Shown here: positions 52,825 to 63,625 of the stretch, one piece after another
How positions within the stretch are numbered: position 1 is the first letter of the stretch
Layout: the number at the start of each line of letters is the position of its first letter
Assembly (NCBI RefSeq): GCF_002234915.1
Contig: NZ_NEWD01000006.1
Coordinates: forward strand, 1 to 64,000
Reading direction: 5' to 3'
Source: Bifidobacterium vansinderenii
GTDB taxonomy: Bacteria; Actinomycetota; Actinomycetes; Actinomycetales; Bifidobacteriaceae
Length of the DNA: 64,000 nucleotides
Translations under genes and position numbers: made by a program
The notes under the pieces: model-generated
Told to the model about the DNA's origin: nothing
Database searches by the model: none
The model's input: the letters and a program-made list of their open reading frames with translations, nothing else

Positions 52825-53865
52825 TCACTCGTTCGCCGGCGCGGTTCCGGTGGTGTCGCGCAATACGAGCGAGGTGGGCACTACGCTGTACGGGTCGGCC
52901 AGCTGTTCGCCTCGCATAAGCGCAAGCGCCTTGTTGCCGGCGGCCCGACCAAGTTCGGTAGGATCCTGATGCACGGTGGTCAGGTCGAGAATCGGGGCGC
53001 GGGAGTCGTCGTCGAATCCGATGACGGACATGTCTTCAGGGACGCGCACGCCCACGCGTACCAGTTCTCGCACCAGCGCAACGGCGACCTTGTCGTTCTC
53101 CACGCAGACGCCCGTGGGCCGCGAGGGGGATCCGACCAGCTGGGCGGCGATGCCGGAGTAGGCGTCCATCTGGCTGCGCATGCCGGTATAGACAATGGCG
53201 GGGATGGTCATGATCTTGTCGTCGGCATAGCCGAGCTCGCGCGCAGCCGAGACGAATCCCTGGGAACGTATGCGCGACGAGCTGAGGAACGGCGAGGTCT
53301 CGGGCTGTTCCACATAGGCCAGACTCTCGTGGCCAAGCGAGTGCAGCAGACGCACCGGCGCATACATGGCGGCATCGTCGTCGATGCGGGCCGTGGCGTC
53401 GTAGCCGTCGTCGCTGGGGGTATTGAGTCCGACCACGGGCACGGTGAGTTCCTTGAGCACCTGCTTCTTGGCGTCGTCGAGGTCGAACGAGAACACGATG
53501 ACGGCGTCGACGTTCTGGTTGCCGGGCAGGGTCTGAAAGAAGTTGTCGAGGGAGTCCTCGCCCCAGATCACGTAGGGGATCACGTCATAGCCATGCACGG
53601 ACAGCGACTCGTATACGCCTTCGAACGCATGGGAGTTGAACCAGCCGCTGATGCGGTCCGCCAGAAGCACACCCACGCGCATGGTCTTGCCGCTGGCAAG
53701 CGACGACGCGCTCTTCGAGAAGGAGAAGTGCAGTTTCTCTGCCGCGTCCTCCACCCGCTTGCGCGTGGACGGGTTGACCTTGTCGAGTCCGCGCAGGGCG
53801 CGAGAGACGGTGGAGACGGATACGCCGGCGGCCTTGGCCACCTCGGAGATCGTGGTTCGTGCCAT
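52825..53865 (-). CDS. LacI-family regulator of the alpha-glucoside locus
   Basis: A 346-residue repressor with the helix-turn-helix ISEVAKAAGVSVSTVSRALRG and a sugar-binding domain. It is divergent from an alpha-glucosidase and an MFS permease. AAGGAGG precedes the ATG by 8 bases. It probably represses the divergent genes through AAACGCTTGCA-like sites in the shared gap and responds to an alpha-glucoside. Confidence 0.88.
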   Translation of the reverse strand: MARTTISEVAKAAGVSVSTVSRALRGLDKVNPSTRKRVEDAAEKLHFSFSKSASSLASGKTMRVGVLLADRISGWFNSHAFEGVYESLSVHGYDVIPYVIWGEDSLDNFFQTLPGNQNVDAVIVFSFDLDDAKKQVLKELTVPVVGLNTPSDDGYDATARIDDDAAMYAPVRLLHSLGHESLAYVEQPETSPFLSSSRIRSQGFVSAARELGYADDKIMTIPAIVYTGMRSQMDAYSGIAAQLVGSPSRPTGVCVENDKVAVALVRELVRVGVRVPEDMSVIGFDDDSRAPILDLTTVHQDPTELGRAAGNKALALMRGEQLADPYSVVPTSLVLRDTTGTAPANE

Positions 53866-54060
53866 AATCGTTCGCCTCCTTATATAAGTATGTATGTACC
53901 GCCTTTGGGATCATTCGCGGGCGACGACTCGGAACGATCGCATGACGACCGGCCACCCGCATGTATACCACAGGTGCGCGTCCGCCGCATTGCGGTCATA
54001 CACGACCCATGAGTACGCTCACATGGTCAGTATAGCTCATATACAAACGCTTTTTCACAA

Positions 54061-54317
54061 TTTTATAAAAACGCTTGCATGATCAATAATGCTTGAAATT
54101 CCAACGTTTTTCAACTCGAACCGGTTCGACACGCCGATAACGTTTTGACATAGTTAATGCAAACGCTATTATTGGTACCAACACAACACCTCATCGACAA
54201 CGGTGGGGATGGGAAAACGCCAAAGTTGACTAGTCAATAGGGAGACAAGAAAACTCAGGCAAATATACGACTTTCAACCGACCGGTTGGTTTGCGCGCAT
54301 CAAAAGTGCAAGCGCTT
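54061..54317. promoter_or_regulatory. Promoter and LacI operator region of the alpha-glucoside genes
   Basis: TTGACA (54145-54150) and TATTAT (54167-54172) with a 16-base spacer form a good promoter for the genes to the right. The spacer contains AATGCAAACGCTATT. Similar half-sites occur as AAACGCTTGCA near 54069 and TGCAAGCGCTTTT with the perfect AAGCGCTT palindrome at 54310-54317. This suits binding by the divergent LacI protein. Confidence 0.65.
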
Positions 54318-54393
54318 TTACAGACGATCGGGAGTTCGTCATGGCTTGACGGCCTGCGCCATCAAGTCGCCAATGAGAACAAAGGAGTATTTC

Positions 54394-56151
54394 ATGGAAC
54401 AGAATGCGCTCAGTGACCCGGCTCTGTGGTGGAAGCAGGCCGTCGTCTACCAGGTCTACCCCCGTTCCTTCAAGGATTCCAAGGGCTCCGGCCTCGGACA
54501 GATCGCCGGCGTGACCGAGAAGATCGACTACCTCGCCAAGCTCGGCGTCGACGCCATCTGGCTCAGCCCCTTCTACCCCTCTCAGCTCGCCGACGGCGGC
54601 TACGACGTTGACGACTACCGCAACGTCGATCCGAAGCTCGGCACCATGGACGACTTCGACGAGCTTGCCAAGGCCGCTCACGCCCACAACATCAAGGTGG
54701 TCGTCGACATCGTCCCGAACCACAGCTCCAACCTGCACCCCTGGTTCCAGGATGCCCTGAAGGCCGCCCCCGGCTCCCCGGAGCGCGACCGCTACATCTT
54801 CCGCGACGGCAAGGGCCCCAACGGCGACCAGCCGCCCACCAACTGGGACAACCACTTCGGCGGTCCGGCTTGGACCCGCGTCCCCGACGGCCAGTGGTAC
54901 CTGCACATGTTCACCAAGGAACAGCCCGACTGGAACTGGAACAACTCCGAGGTGCGCGCCGACTTCATCAAGACCCTGCGCTTCTGGCTCGACCACGGTG
55001 CAGACGGCTTCCGCGTGGACGTGGCCCACGGCCTCGCCAAGGATCTTGACCGCGACGACCTCGACAACTACGTGGTGTGGTGCACCTCCGACCAGCCCGA
55101 CGACGGCTCCCACCCGGTGATCGACCGCGACGAAGTCCACGAGATCTACCACGAGTGGCGCAAGGTCTTCAACGAGTACAACCCGCCGGCATTCGCCGTG
55201 GCAGAGGCCTGGGTGCAGCCCAACCGCCAGTACCTGTACGCCAGCCCCGACGATCTGGGACAGATCTTCAACTTCGAGTTCGCCAAGAAGGACTGGATCC
55301 GCGACGCCATGCACCAGGCCATCGAGGAAGGCATCGCCAGCGCCGAGCGCTCCGGCTCCTCCGCCACCTGGGTGATGAGCAACCACGACGTGGTCCGTCA
55401 CACCACCCGCTACGGCCTGCCGCAGGTCCCCACCAGCGAATACCACCAGCTGGCCAAGGACTGGGTGCTGCGCGACGGCACCACCTACCCGCTGGACAAG
55501 GAGCTCGGCACCAAGCGTGCCCGCGCCGCCATCCTCATGGAAATGGCCCTGCCCGGTTCCGCCTACGTGTACCAGGGCGAGGAGCTCGGCCTGTTCGAGG
55601 TCGCCGACATCCCGTGGGATCGCGTCGAGGACCCGTCCGGCCACCGCACCTCCCAGGCCGCCAGCACCAAGGGCCGCGACGGCTGCCGCGTGCCGCTGCC
55701 GTGGGTCGCTGCCGACGCCCCGAAGCTCGCCAACCCGGACGATGAGTTCGGCGTCGGCGGATCCTTCGGATTCTCCCCCGCCGACGCCGCCGAAGAGCCG
55801 CACCTGCCCCAGCCGGCATGGTACAAGGACTTCGCCGCCGATGTGGAGGACGCCGATCCGGACTCCATGCTGAACCTGTACCGCAAGGTCCTCGAGCTGC
55901 GCCACAAGCTGCAGACCACCGACCTGACCATCGAATGGCTGCCCGAGGATCGCTCCAGCGGCAAGCCGGATGGTGCGAACGGATTCACCGGCGGCACGAT
56001 CGCCTACAAGCGAGCCAACGGCTGGGCGTCCATCACCAACTTCGGTGCCGATCCTGTCGACCTGCCCGCCGGCGAGCTGCTGCTCACCTCCGGTCCGCTG
56101 ACCGAGGACGGCAAGCTGCCGCAGGACACCTCCGCCTGGATCCAGCTCTGA
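54394..56151 (+). CDS. GH13 alpha-glucosidase
   Basis: A 585-residue family GH13 enzyme that cleaves terminal alpha-glucosyl residues in the cytoplasm. The four conserved regions are present: VVDIVPNHSS; FRVDVAHGL with the nucleophile Asp209; AVAEAW with the acid/base Glu271; and MSNHDVVRH with Asp332. Sequence style matches bifidobacterial oligo-1,6/alpha-1,4-glucosidases rather than sucrose phosphorylase. AAAGGAG lies 6 bases before the ATG at 54394; in-frame ATG at 54373 overlaps it. The MFS gene follows after 120 bases, probably in one operon. Exact linkage preference cannot be read. Confidence 0.92.
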   Translation: MEQNALSDPALWWKQAVVYQVYPRSFKDSKGSGLGQIAGVTEKIDYLAKLGVDAIWLSPFYPSQLADGGYDVDDYRNVDPKLGTMDDFDELAKAAHAHNIKVVVDIVPNHSSNLHPWFQDALKAAPGSPERDRYIFRDGKGPNGDQPPTNWDNHFGGPAWTRVPDGQWYLHMFTKEQPDWNWNNSEVRADFIKTLRFWLDHGADGFRVDVAHGLAKDLDRDDLDNYVVWCTSDQPDDGSHPVIDRDEVHEIYHEWRKVFNEYNPPAFAVAEAWVQPNRQYLYASPDDLGQIFNFEFAKKDWIRDAMHQAIEEGIASAERSGSSATWVMSNHDVVRHTTRYGLPQVPTSEYHQLAKDWVLRDGTTYPLDKELGTKRARAAILMEMALPGSAYVYQGEELGLFEVADIPWDRVEDPSGHRTSQAASTKGRDGCRVPLPWVAADAPKLANPDDEFGVGGSFGFSPADAAEEPHLPQPAWYKDFAADVEDADPDSMLNLYRKVLELRHKLQTTDLTIEWLPEDRSSGKPDGANGFTGGTIAYKRANGWASITNFGADPVDLPAGELLLTSGPLTEDGKLPQDTSAWIQL

Positions 56152-56271
56152 CAAGACTTACCCTTCCCCTTCCCTAAAAGTCGTGCCGGGTGTTTTCCCA
56201 TCCCCACCCGGCACGACACCCAACCAAATCTTCCCTCTCCAATAACCGATCTCAAAGAGGAGAAAAGAACA

Positions 56272-57537
56272 ATGACAGCAGCAACAGTGGCTCCCAAGAG
56301 CCCCAACAAGACCAACAAGTGGCGCTATACCGCCGGCTTCATGGCCTTCGCCATCCTTTCCGGTGTGGCGTTCTTCGGCACCATGTCCGTGCTGGTCCCG
56401 CAGCGTCTGCGCGCCGACCTCGGCATGGGCGCCACCGAATCGACCGCCGCCCTCGGCGCCATCAACTCGGCCGGCTCCATCGCCTCCATCTTCATCGCAC
56501 TGTTCATCGGCGCCCTGTCCGACCGCACCGCCTCCCGTTGGGGCAAGCGCACCCCGTGGATCTTCACCGGTGCATTCATCTACGGCATCTGCTTCTGGTC
56601 GCTGAGCCGCCCGTCCACCGCCGTGCTGATCGGCGTCTTCTACGTCATCGCCCTTGTCGGTCTGAACATGGTGCAGGCGCCTATCTACGCACTGATCTCC
56701 GACCGCGTTGAGGAAGAGTCCCGTGCAACCGTGTCCGCGGCCATCGGTGGCGGCGGTGTGATCGGCCAGGGTATTGGTACCCTGATCGGCTCCCGCTTCA
56801 TCGAGAACGTCGAAGTCGGCTTCATCTGCACTGGTCTGTGCGCTCTGGCCGCCGGTGTGCTCGCCGTCGTCATCGCCCCGCGTGAGCCCTCCTCCAAGGA
56901 CATGGTCAAGGACACCAGCAAGTCCACTTGGAAGGTCATCGTCGAATCCCTGACCCCGCCGCTGAAGGACTGCGGTGACTTCTACCGCGCGTTCATCTGC
57001 CGTACCTGCCTCATCGTCGCCTACCAGATGATCTTCAGCTACCAGCTGTACATCCTGACCGACCACATCGGCGAATCCACCAAGCAGGCCGCCGTGTCCA
57101 TGTCCGTGATCTCCGTGCTCACCATGGTCGCCTCCATGATCGCGTCCCTGATCTCCGGCCCGATCGCCGATGCTCTCCACCGCCGCAAGGCCCCGATTGC
57201 CGTCGCCTGCGCCGTGTTCGCCATCGGTCTGGCCATGCCGTGGATCTTCCCGACCCAGATGGGTATGTTCCTCTTCGGTGGCATCGCCTCCTTCGGTTAC
57301 GGCATGTACCTCTCCGTCGATCAGGCTCTGAACGTCGACGTGCTCCCGAACAAGGAGACCGCTGGTAAGGACCTCGGCTTCATGAACATCGCCACCTGCG
57401 CCGGCCAGGCCATCGGTGTGGCGATCACCTCCAGCATCGTCGCCGCCACCGGCTCCTACAACTTCGTGTTCCCGACCGCCATCGTGATGACCGCCATCGC
57501 CGCCATCTCGGTGCTCGGCATCAAGCGCGTCAAGTAA
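56272..57537 (+). CDS. MFS permease for alpha-glucosides
   Basis: A 421-residue transporter with twelve probable helices, the loop DRTASRWGKRTPWI and the block SVDQALNVDVLPNKETAGKDLG, shared with the permease at 6398-7741. The ribosome site AGAGGAG lies before the ATG. It likely imports the substrate of the adjacent alpha-glucosidase and is followed by a terminator. Confidence 0.88.
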   Translation: MTAATVAPKSPNKTNKWRYTAGFMAFAILSGVAFFGTMSVLVPQRLRADLGMGATESTAALGAINSAGSIASIFIALFIGALSDRTASRWGKRTPWIFTGAFIYGICFWSLSRPSTAVLIGVFYVIALVGLNMVQAPIYALISDRVEEESRATVSAAIGGGGVIGQGIGTLIGSRFIENVEVGFICTGLCALAAGVLAVVIAPREPSSKDMVKDTSKSTWKVIVESLTPPLKDCGDFYRAFICRTCLIVAYQMIFSYQLYILTDHIGESTKQAAVSMSVISVLTMVASMIASLISGPIADALHRRKAPIAVACAVFAIGLAMPWIFPTQMGMFLFGGIASFGYGMYLSVDQALNVDVLPNKETAGKDLGFMNIATCAGQAIGVAITSSIVAATGSYNFVFPTAIVMTAIAAISVLGIKRVK

Positions 57538-57545
57538 CACGACCG

Positions 57546-57652
57546 GTGTGGTTCCGACACAATCGGAACCACACCACCACCCCTAAGAACGTATCGTTTC
57601 TCCCTCCTTCCCCCTAGCCCCTCAAGGTCCACAAGACCGCGAGGGGCTTTTT
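57546..57652 (+). terminator. Two terminator hairpins after the MFS gene
   Basis: GTGTGGTTCCGA and TCGGAACCACAC form the first hairpin (about 57546-57574). AGCCCCTC (57616-57623) and GAGGGGCT (57641-57648) followed by TTTT form the second, a classic terminator. The remaining gap to 57906 shows no gene. Confidence 0.85.
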
Positions 57653-57905
57653 CATATTCCAGACGTCCCCACATCGTCGCGGTTCTCACACTCTCGCATC
57701 ACACCGGCACCATGCCATAGAATCATCCGTAAAGATGATTGCGTCGCCGCAGTCTCCACTACTAGAATTTTTGCCCCATTTTTTCATGGTTCCTTCAGGA
57801 ACGATTCAGAGCCGATAGAGTCGCCCGCCGTACATTGTCAATGATCATCAGCGATCTCCCATCTGATTCTTCAGCGAATTCGACATCCATTCCGAAAGGC
57901 CTGTC

Positions 57906-59558
57906 ATGAAAACCACGGTTCAGACCGTATGCAGCGCACTCGCCGTCGTGGCACTGGCCGCGACCATGGTCGCGGTGACGTTCGTCTCCCCCAACACCGC
58001 ATCGGCGGGATCCGACGTATCGGCAAAGATCGAGAAGATCTACACCGAGGAATACCAGGAAAAGGCGCAGAGCACGATCGACGCGAAGAAGGCCCGCGGA
58101 GGATGGACCGTCGACAACATGCTGGTCGAGGAGAACCCGTACGGCACCAACACCACGTCGCTGTACGTGTACTTCACCACCGACGACGTCACCCAGGTCT
58201 CCTACACGGTAAGCACGCCGGACACCGACTATCCCGACTTCTCCGCCACCCCGTCCGGAGGCGACGACTATTCCACCGAACACGAGTTCCAAGTCATCGG
58301 TCTCATCCCCGGCAAGGACAACGACGTCACCATCACGCTCACCTCACAGGACGGCGGCACCGTCACCCGCACCATCCACAAGAAGGCCGCGGCCACGATC
58401 GGCGATGAGGAGGTACAGCTCAACCGTTCCGTCACCCAGACCGGCTCCAAGACCGAATACGCCGGCACCATGGGCAACGGCCTGTACGCCGTGCTCGGCA
58501 ACGACAGCAACGAGCAGGATCTGATCTACCTGTACGACGACTATGGCGTGCTGCGCGGCGAAATCCCGATCCTCTACTACCGCGCGCAGCGTCTCGTGTT
58601 CAAGGACGGGCTCATGTACTTCAGCGCGTCCACGCACGACATCGTGGCCATGAACGGCCTCGGCCGCATCGAGAAGTTCTACGACCTCGGCAGCCAGTAC
58701 ATCCTGCACCACGACTACGTGTTCGACAACAGCGGCAACCTGCTCGTGCTCGCCACCGACATGACCAGCAACACCGTGCAGGACCGCATCGTGCGCGTGA
58801 ATCTCGCCACCGGCAAGACCACGCTGCTGATCGACATGGGCGATCTGCTCGGCGACTACAAGTCCACCACCAAGCACGACTCGAACTCCAAGGCCACGTC
58901 CACCGACAGCGGTTCCGATTCGTGGGATTGGATCCATCTCAACACCATCCAGTACGTGAGCGACGACGACAGCATCATCGTCAGTTCGCGTGAGACCTCG
59001 TCGATCATCAAGATCGACAACGTCAGCGGCACCCCCACGCTCAAGTACATCATCGGCGAGAAGACGTTCTGGGACGACACCGCCTACGCGAACTACAACC
59101 TCACCAAGATCGGCGACTTACCCAGCTCCGGCGGCCAGCACACCGTCACCTACGTGAAGGACGATTCGCTGCCCGACGGCCAGTACTACATCTACATGTT
59201 CAACAACAACGGCGGCGTGAGCGCCACGAGCGACTACGACTGGTCGCAGATCCCCGGCATAGTCACCAAGCTCAACAGCACGGCCACCGACGTGCACTCG
59301 TACTTCCAGAAGTATCTGGTGGACGAGAACGCCGGCACCTACACGCTGGTCAGCAGGTTCGAGGTGCCGTTCTCCGGCTACATCAGCAGCGCCGAGGAGT
59401 ATGAGGACGGCACGGTCATCACCGAGTCGGGCATCAAGGGCACGTGGGGCGTGTACACCGCCGATGGCACCCTGCTGCGTGACTACACGATGAAGATCAA
59501 CGTCGCGTTCATCTACCGCGTCTTCAAGTACGACTTCAAGGGCTTCTGGTTCGCGTAG
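57906..59558 (+). CDS. Exported arylsulfate sulfotransferase-like protein
   Basis: A 550-residue secreted protein. The N-terminus has a signal peptide (positive start, hydrophobic core, TASAG cleavage-like end near residue 35). The rest fits the aryl-sulfate sulfotransferase (AssT) beta-propeller: an N-terminal beta domain, LHHDYVFDNSGNLLVLATD near 275, DWIHLNTIQYV near 340, and VSSRETSSIIKID near 360. AssT moves sulfate between phenols by way of a His. The conserved HHD and WIH histidines are kept. No DsbA-like partner is next to it. AAAGG precedes the ATG. Confidence 0.78.
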   Translation: MKTTVQTVCSALAVVALAATMVAVTFVSPNTASAGSDVSAKIEKIYTEEYQEKAQSTIDAKKARGGWTVDNMLVEENPYGTNTTSLYVYFTTDDVTQVSYTVSTPDTDYPDFSATPSGGDDYSTEHEFQVIGLIPGKDNDVTITLTSQDGGTVTRTIHKKAAATIGDEEVQLNRSVTQTGSKTEYAGTMGNGLYAVLGNDSNEQDLIYLYDDYGVLRGEIPILYYRAQRLVFKDGLMYFSASTHDIVAMNGLGRIEKFYDLGSQYILHHDYVFDNSGNLLVLATDMTSNTVQDRIVRVNLATGKTTLLIDMGDLLGDYKSTTKHDSNSKATSTDSGSDSWDWIHLNTIQYVSDDDSIIVSSRETSSIIKIDNVSGTPTLKYIIGEKTFWDDTAYANYNLTKIGDLPSSGGQHTVTYVKDDSLPDGQYYIYMFNNNGGVSATSDYDWSQIPGIVTKLNSTATDVHSYFQKYLVDENAGTYTLVSRFEVPFSGYISSAEEYEDGTVITESGIKGTWGVYTADGTLLRDYTMKINVAFIYRVFKYDFKGFWFA

Positions 59559-59573
59559 ATCGCGGGGTGGCGG

Positions 59574-59698
59574 ATCCCTCCCTCAGTCCGCCTCCGGCGG
59601 CCAGCTCCCTCCCTCGGAGGGAGCACGCTCTAACACCTGTGTTCTCCCTCCGAGGGAGGGAGATGTCGCGGCACGAGCCGCGACAGAGGGAGGGATCC
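59574..59698. repeat. CTCCCTCC repeats, inverted pair
   Basis: A reversed copy (59574-59633) and a forward copy (59640-59697) meet head to head, so the outer ends GGATCCCTCCCTC and GAGGGAGGGATCC form a larger palindrome. It follows the sulfotransferase gene. Confidence 0.85.
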
Positions 59699-59771
59699 CC
59701 GTCCTTCTCCACCCCCTATTCCCCAAAATCTCCCTATACTTGAGGTACCCACCACTAGCAAAGGAGCTCAC

Positions 59772-60020
59772 ATGGGACTGTCCGACATGCTGGGAACGCC
59801 GAAAAAGAACGTTCCTCATACCTATGAATCCAACGGCCACGAGATCGTCTGTTCGCAGTGCGGCGGTCGCGCCTTCATCAAGGGCGAGGCTCTGCTCAAC
59901 ACCGCGGGCATGACGTTCCTTGATCTCGACTTCCTCAACCGGTCCGCCGATATCCTCGTCTGCGAGGAATGCAGTCACGTCGAATGGTTCGTCAATCACG
60001 TCCGCCAAACCGATCTGTGA
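59772..60020 (+). CDS. Small zinc-ribbon protein, 82 residues
   Basis: An 82-residue protein with two CxxC pairs (CSQC at 27-30 and CEEC at 64-67) flanking a hydrophobic middle (MTFLDLDFLNR). It is a typical single zinc ribbon. AAAGGAG lies before the ATG. Family function unknown; conserved in many bifidobacteria as far as I recall. Confidence 0.7.
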   Translation: MGLSDMLGTPKKNVPHTYESNGHEIVCSQCGGRAFIKGEALLNTAGMTFLDLDFLNRSADILVCEECSHVEWFVNHVRQTDL

Positions 60021-60070
60021 CACGCATGGCGGACAACAGATAGATGCCAGTCACATACGCGAATATGCGA

Positions 60071-60115
60071 AATCGCCGCCGATGATCTCCTGATGAGACC
60101 GTCGGCGGCGATTTG
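60071..60115. terminator. Two-way terminator
   Basis: AAATCGCCGCCGA and TCGGCGGCGATTT form a long perfect stem between the convergent zinc-ribbon and guaB genes. Confidence 0.85.
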
Positions 60116-60183
60116 CGTATACGCCATACAGGTCGTTCCCCACTACCGTTCACGTCGTGGGGAACGACGCTGAATCAGCGTGA

Positions 60184-61740
<1,557 letters not shown>

Positions 61741-61801
61741 TTATAGTGCCATGTAGACCTGTGCAAATTCGTGTGTTGTATGGCTATCACAGGCGTAACG
61801 A

Positions 61802-61841
61802 AAACGCCGTCTCCGCCCGCATTACGGACAAAGACGGCGTG
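61802..61841. terminator. Terminator hairpin
   Basis: ACGCCGTCT and AGACGGCGT pair across a 21-base loop just beyond the stop of the membrane-protein gene at 61875, in the gap before guaB. Confidence 0.7.
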
Positions 61842-61874
61842 AAACTACGTTGCTATCAATCGGACGGACGACGA

Positions 61875-62420
61875 TCAGTCGTCGTCACGGTCGCGCTTCA
61901 CAGGCGGATCGACGTACGGCACACGAGACGTGGCGGCCGTGTGGATCTCCGCGGCCAGGATCACGGCCGCGCCGATCAGCATGAAGACGGCAGACAGCTT
62001 CGGATTGAGCCACGAGGCATGCTGCACGCCCAGAAGAATCACCACCACGATGCCGATCTTGACCATCCAGCCGAGCAGGAACCATGTCAGGTATGCGGCC
62101 GGACGCAGATGCATGCGGCTGAGCACCGCCACCAGAACCGGGTTCGTCAGGCACAGCAGCACCACGGCCACGATGGCCACCAGCGCCGACCACACGCCCA
62201 GGATGCCGGAGAACATGTATCCGGCGATGGCGCTGAGCACCGCGAACACCAGCAGGAACATCACGCTCTGGTAGATAGCGCGATACATGAGGTCCCACAC
62301 GGTCTCCTCGCCGGCACGACGCGGCTTGGCGAACAGATGGCGGTCACCGCCGGACTTGGCGTCCATCTTCTCCGACGTCGCAGTCGTTTCGTCCGCGTTC
62401 ACATTCGTCTCTTCCGACAT
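61875..62420 (-). CDS. AtpI-like small membrane protein
   Basis: A 181-residue protein with a 40-residue polar N-terminus and about four membrane helices (near 50-70, 72-95, 105-125, 135-155). Position after a TagO/WecA-type gene matches the actinobacterial gene often found before atpB and thought to assist ATP synthase assembly (AtpI-like). No atp gene lies downstream here, however; guaB follows. Function therefore unproven. Confidence 0.65.
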   Translation of the reverse strand: MSEETNVNADETTATSEKMDAKSGGDRHLFAKPRRAGEETVWDLMYRAIYQSVMFLLVFAVLSAIAGYMFSGILGVWSALVAIVAVVLLCLTNPVLVAVLSRMHLRPAAYLTWFLLGWMVKIGIVVVILLGVQHASWLNPKLSAVFMLIGAAVILAAEIHTAATSRVPYVDPPVKRDRDDD

Positions 62421-62422
62421 GT

Positions 62423-63625
62423 CTAGGCCTTTCCTCCCGTCGGCGTCGTCTCTTCCTCAGTCACGGTATCCGTACTGTGTTTCGGACGGCCATTCATGGC
62501 GCGCGCTGCGGCCAGTGCCGCGTTCTCCTCCCGAATCTCGGGAATGCGACGTCGGGCATACGGATACAGGGTGGCCACGGTGAGCAGTATCGCCGCGATC
62601 ACGAATCCGATGGCGACGTATCGCGCCTCGAAAAACAGAATCATAATCGATCCGAACGAAATCAGCGCCGCCCATCCCCACAGGATCAGCACTGCTCCCT
62701 GCACGGTGTGGCCGATACGCAGCATGCGGTGATGCAGATGCATGCGGTCGGGGTGCATGGGCGACTGTCCCTTGCTCACGCGGCGCACGATGGCCAGGAT
62801 CATGTCGAGCACCGGCAGGAACAGCACCAGGATCGGCAGCAGGATCGGCATGAACACGGGCAGGTAGATGCTCGCGTGGATCGTGGTCGGGTCGAGGCGG
62901 CCGGTCATCACGATCGACGCGCAGGTGACGAGATAGCCAAGCAGCATGGAACCCGAGTCGCCCATGAACAGCTTGGCGGGATGCCAGTTGTGCAGGATGA
63001 AGCCCACGCAGATGCCGAGCAGCGCCACGTCGATCATAGTGGCCATGGACGCGTAGCTGGGCGAATTGCGGGCGATGATGTACGAATATATGGCGAACGC
63101 GATGCCGCCGATCGCCACGATGCCGGACGCCAGACCGTCGAGACCGTCCACGAAGTTCACCGCGTTGATCGACGCGACGATCAGGATCGCCGTGACCGCC
63201 ATGGAAATGCTGGGCGACGTGGCCACAAGCGAGCCGAACGGCAAGGAGACGACCTTGAGACCGCCCCATGCCACGAACACGGAGATGATGAGCTGTCCGG
63301 ACAGTTTGAGCATCCAGTCGAGATCCCACCGGTCGTCGCATACGCCGAGCAGGCAGATCAGCACGGCGCCGATGGAGATGATCACCGGCTGCAGATTGTC
63401 GTGAAACAGTCCTTCGGTCAGTGACAGATGACTGGCGAAGCACATCGATACGAGAAAACCGAGCATCATGGCCACGCCACCCATGCGCGGGGTGGGCACC
63501 TTGTGCACGTCTCGGGCACGCACCTCGCCCACCGCGCCGAATTCGATGGCGAGATGCCTGATGAGCGGCGTCAGCAGAAACGTTGCGCCGCCGGCGATGG
63601 CCGCGATGAAAAAGTAGATTCTCAC
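62423..63625 (-). CDS. Undecaprenyl-phosphate GlcNAc-1-phosphate transferase (TagO/WecA family)
   Basis: A 400-residue integral membrane enzyme with about eleven helices that loads a sugar phosphate onto undecaprenyl phosphate to begin cell-wall glycopolymer synthesis. Family motifs: the N-terminal VPTPRMGGVAM, CDDRWDLDW, AVNFVDGLDGLA, MGDSGSMLLGY, and HPDRMHLHHRML. The HIHH-like loop favours TagO/WecA over MraY. It overlaps the sua5 gene upstream and abuts the AtpI-like gene downstream, so the three are an operon. Confidence 0.92.
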   Translation of the reverse strand: MRIYFFIAAIAGGATFLLTPLIRHLAIEFGAVGEVRARDVHKVPTPRMGGVAMMLGFLVSMCFASHLSLTEGLFHDNLQPVIISIGAVLICLLGVCDDRWDLDWMLKLSGQLIISVFVAWGGLKVVSLPFGSLVATSPSISMAVTAILIVASINAVNFVDGLDGLASGIVAIGGIAFAIYSYIIARNSPSYASMATMIDVALLGICVGFILHNWHPAKLFMGDSGSMLLGYLVTCASIVMTGRLDPTTIHASIYLPVFMPILLPILVLFLPVLDMILAIVRRVSKGQSPMHPDRMHLHHRMLRIGHTVQGAVLILWGWAALISFGSIMILFFEARYVAIGFVIAAILLTVATLYPYARRRIPEIREENAALAAARAMNGRPKHSTDTVTEEETTPTGGKA

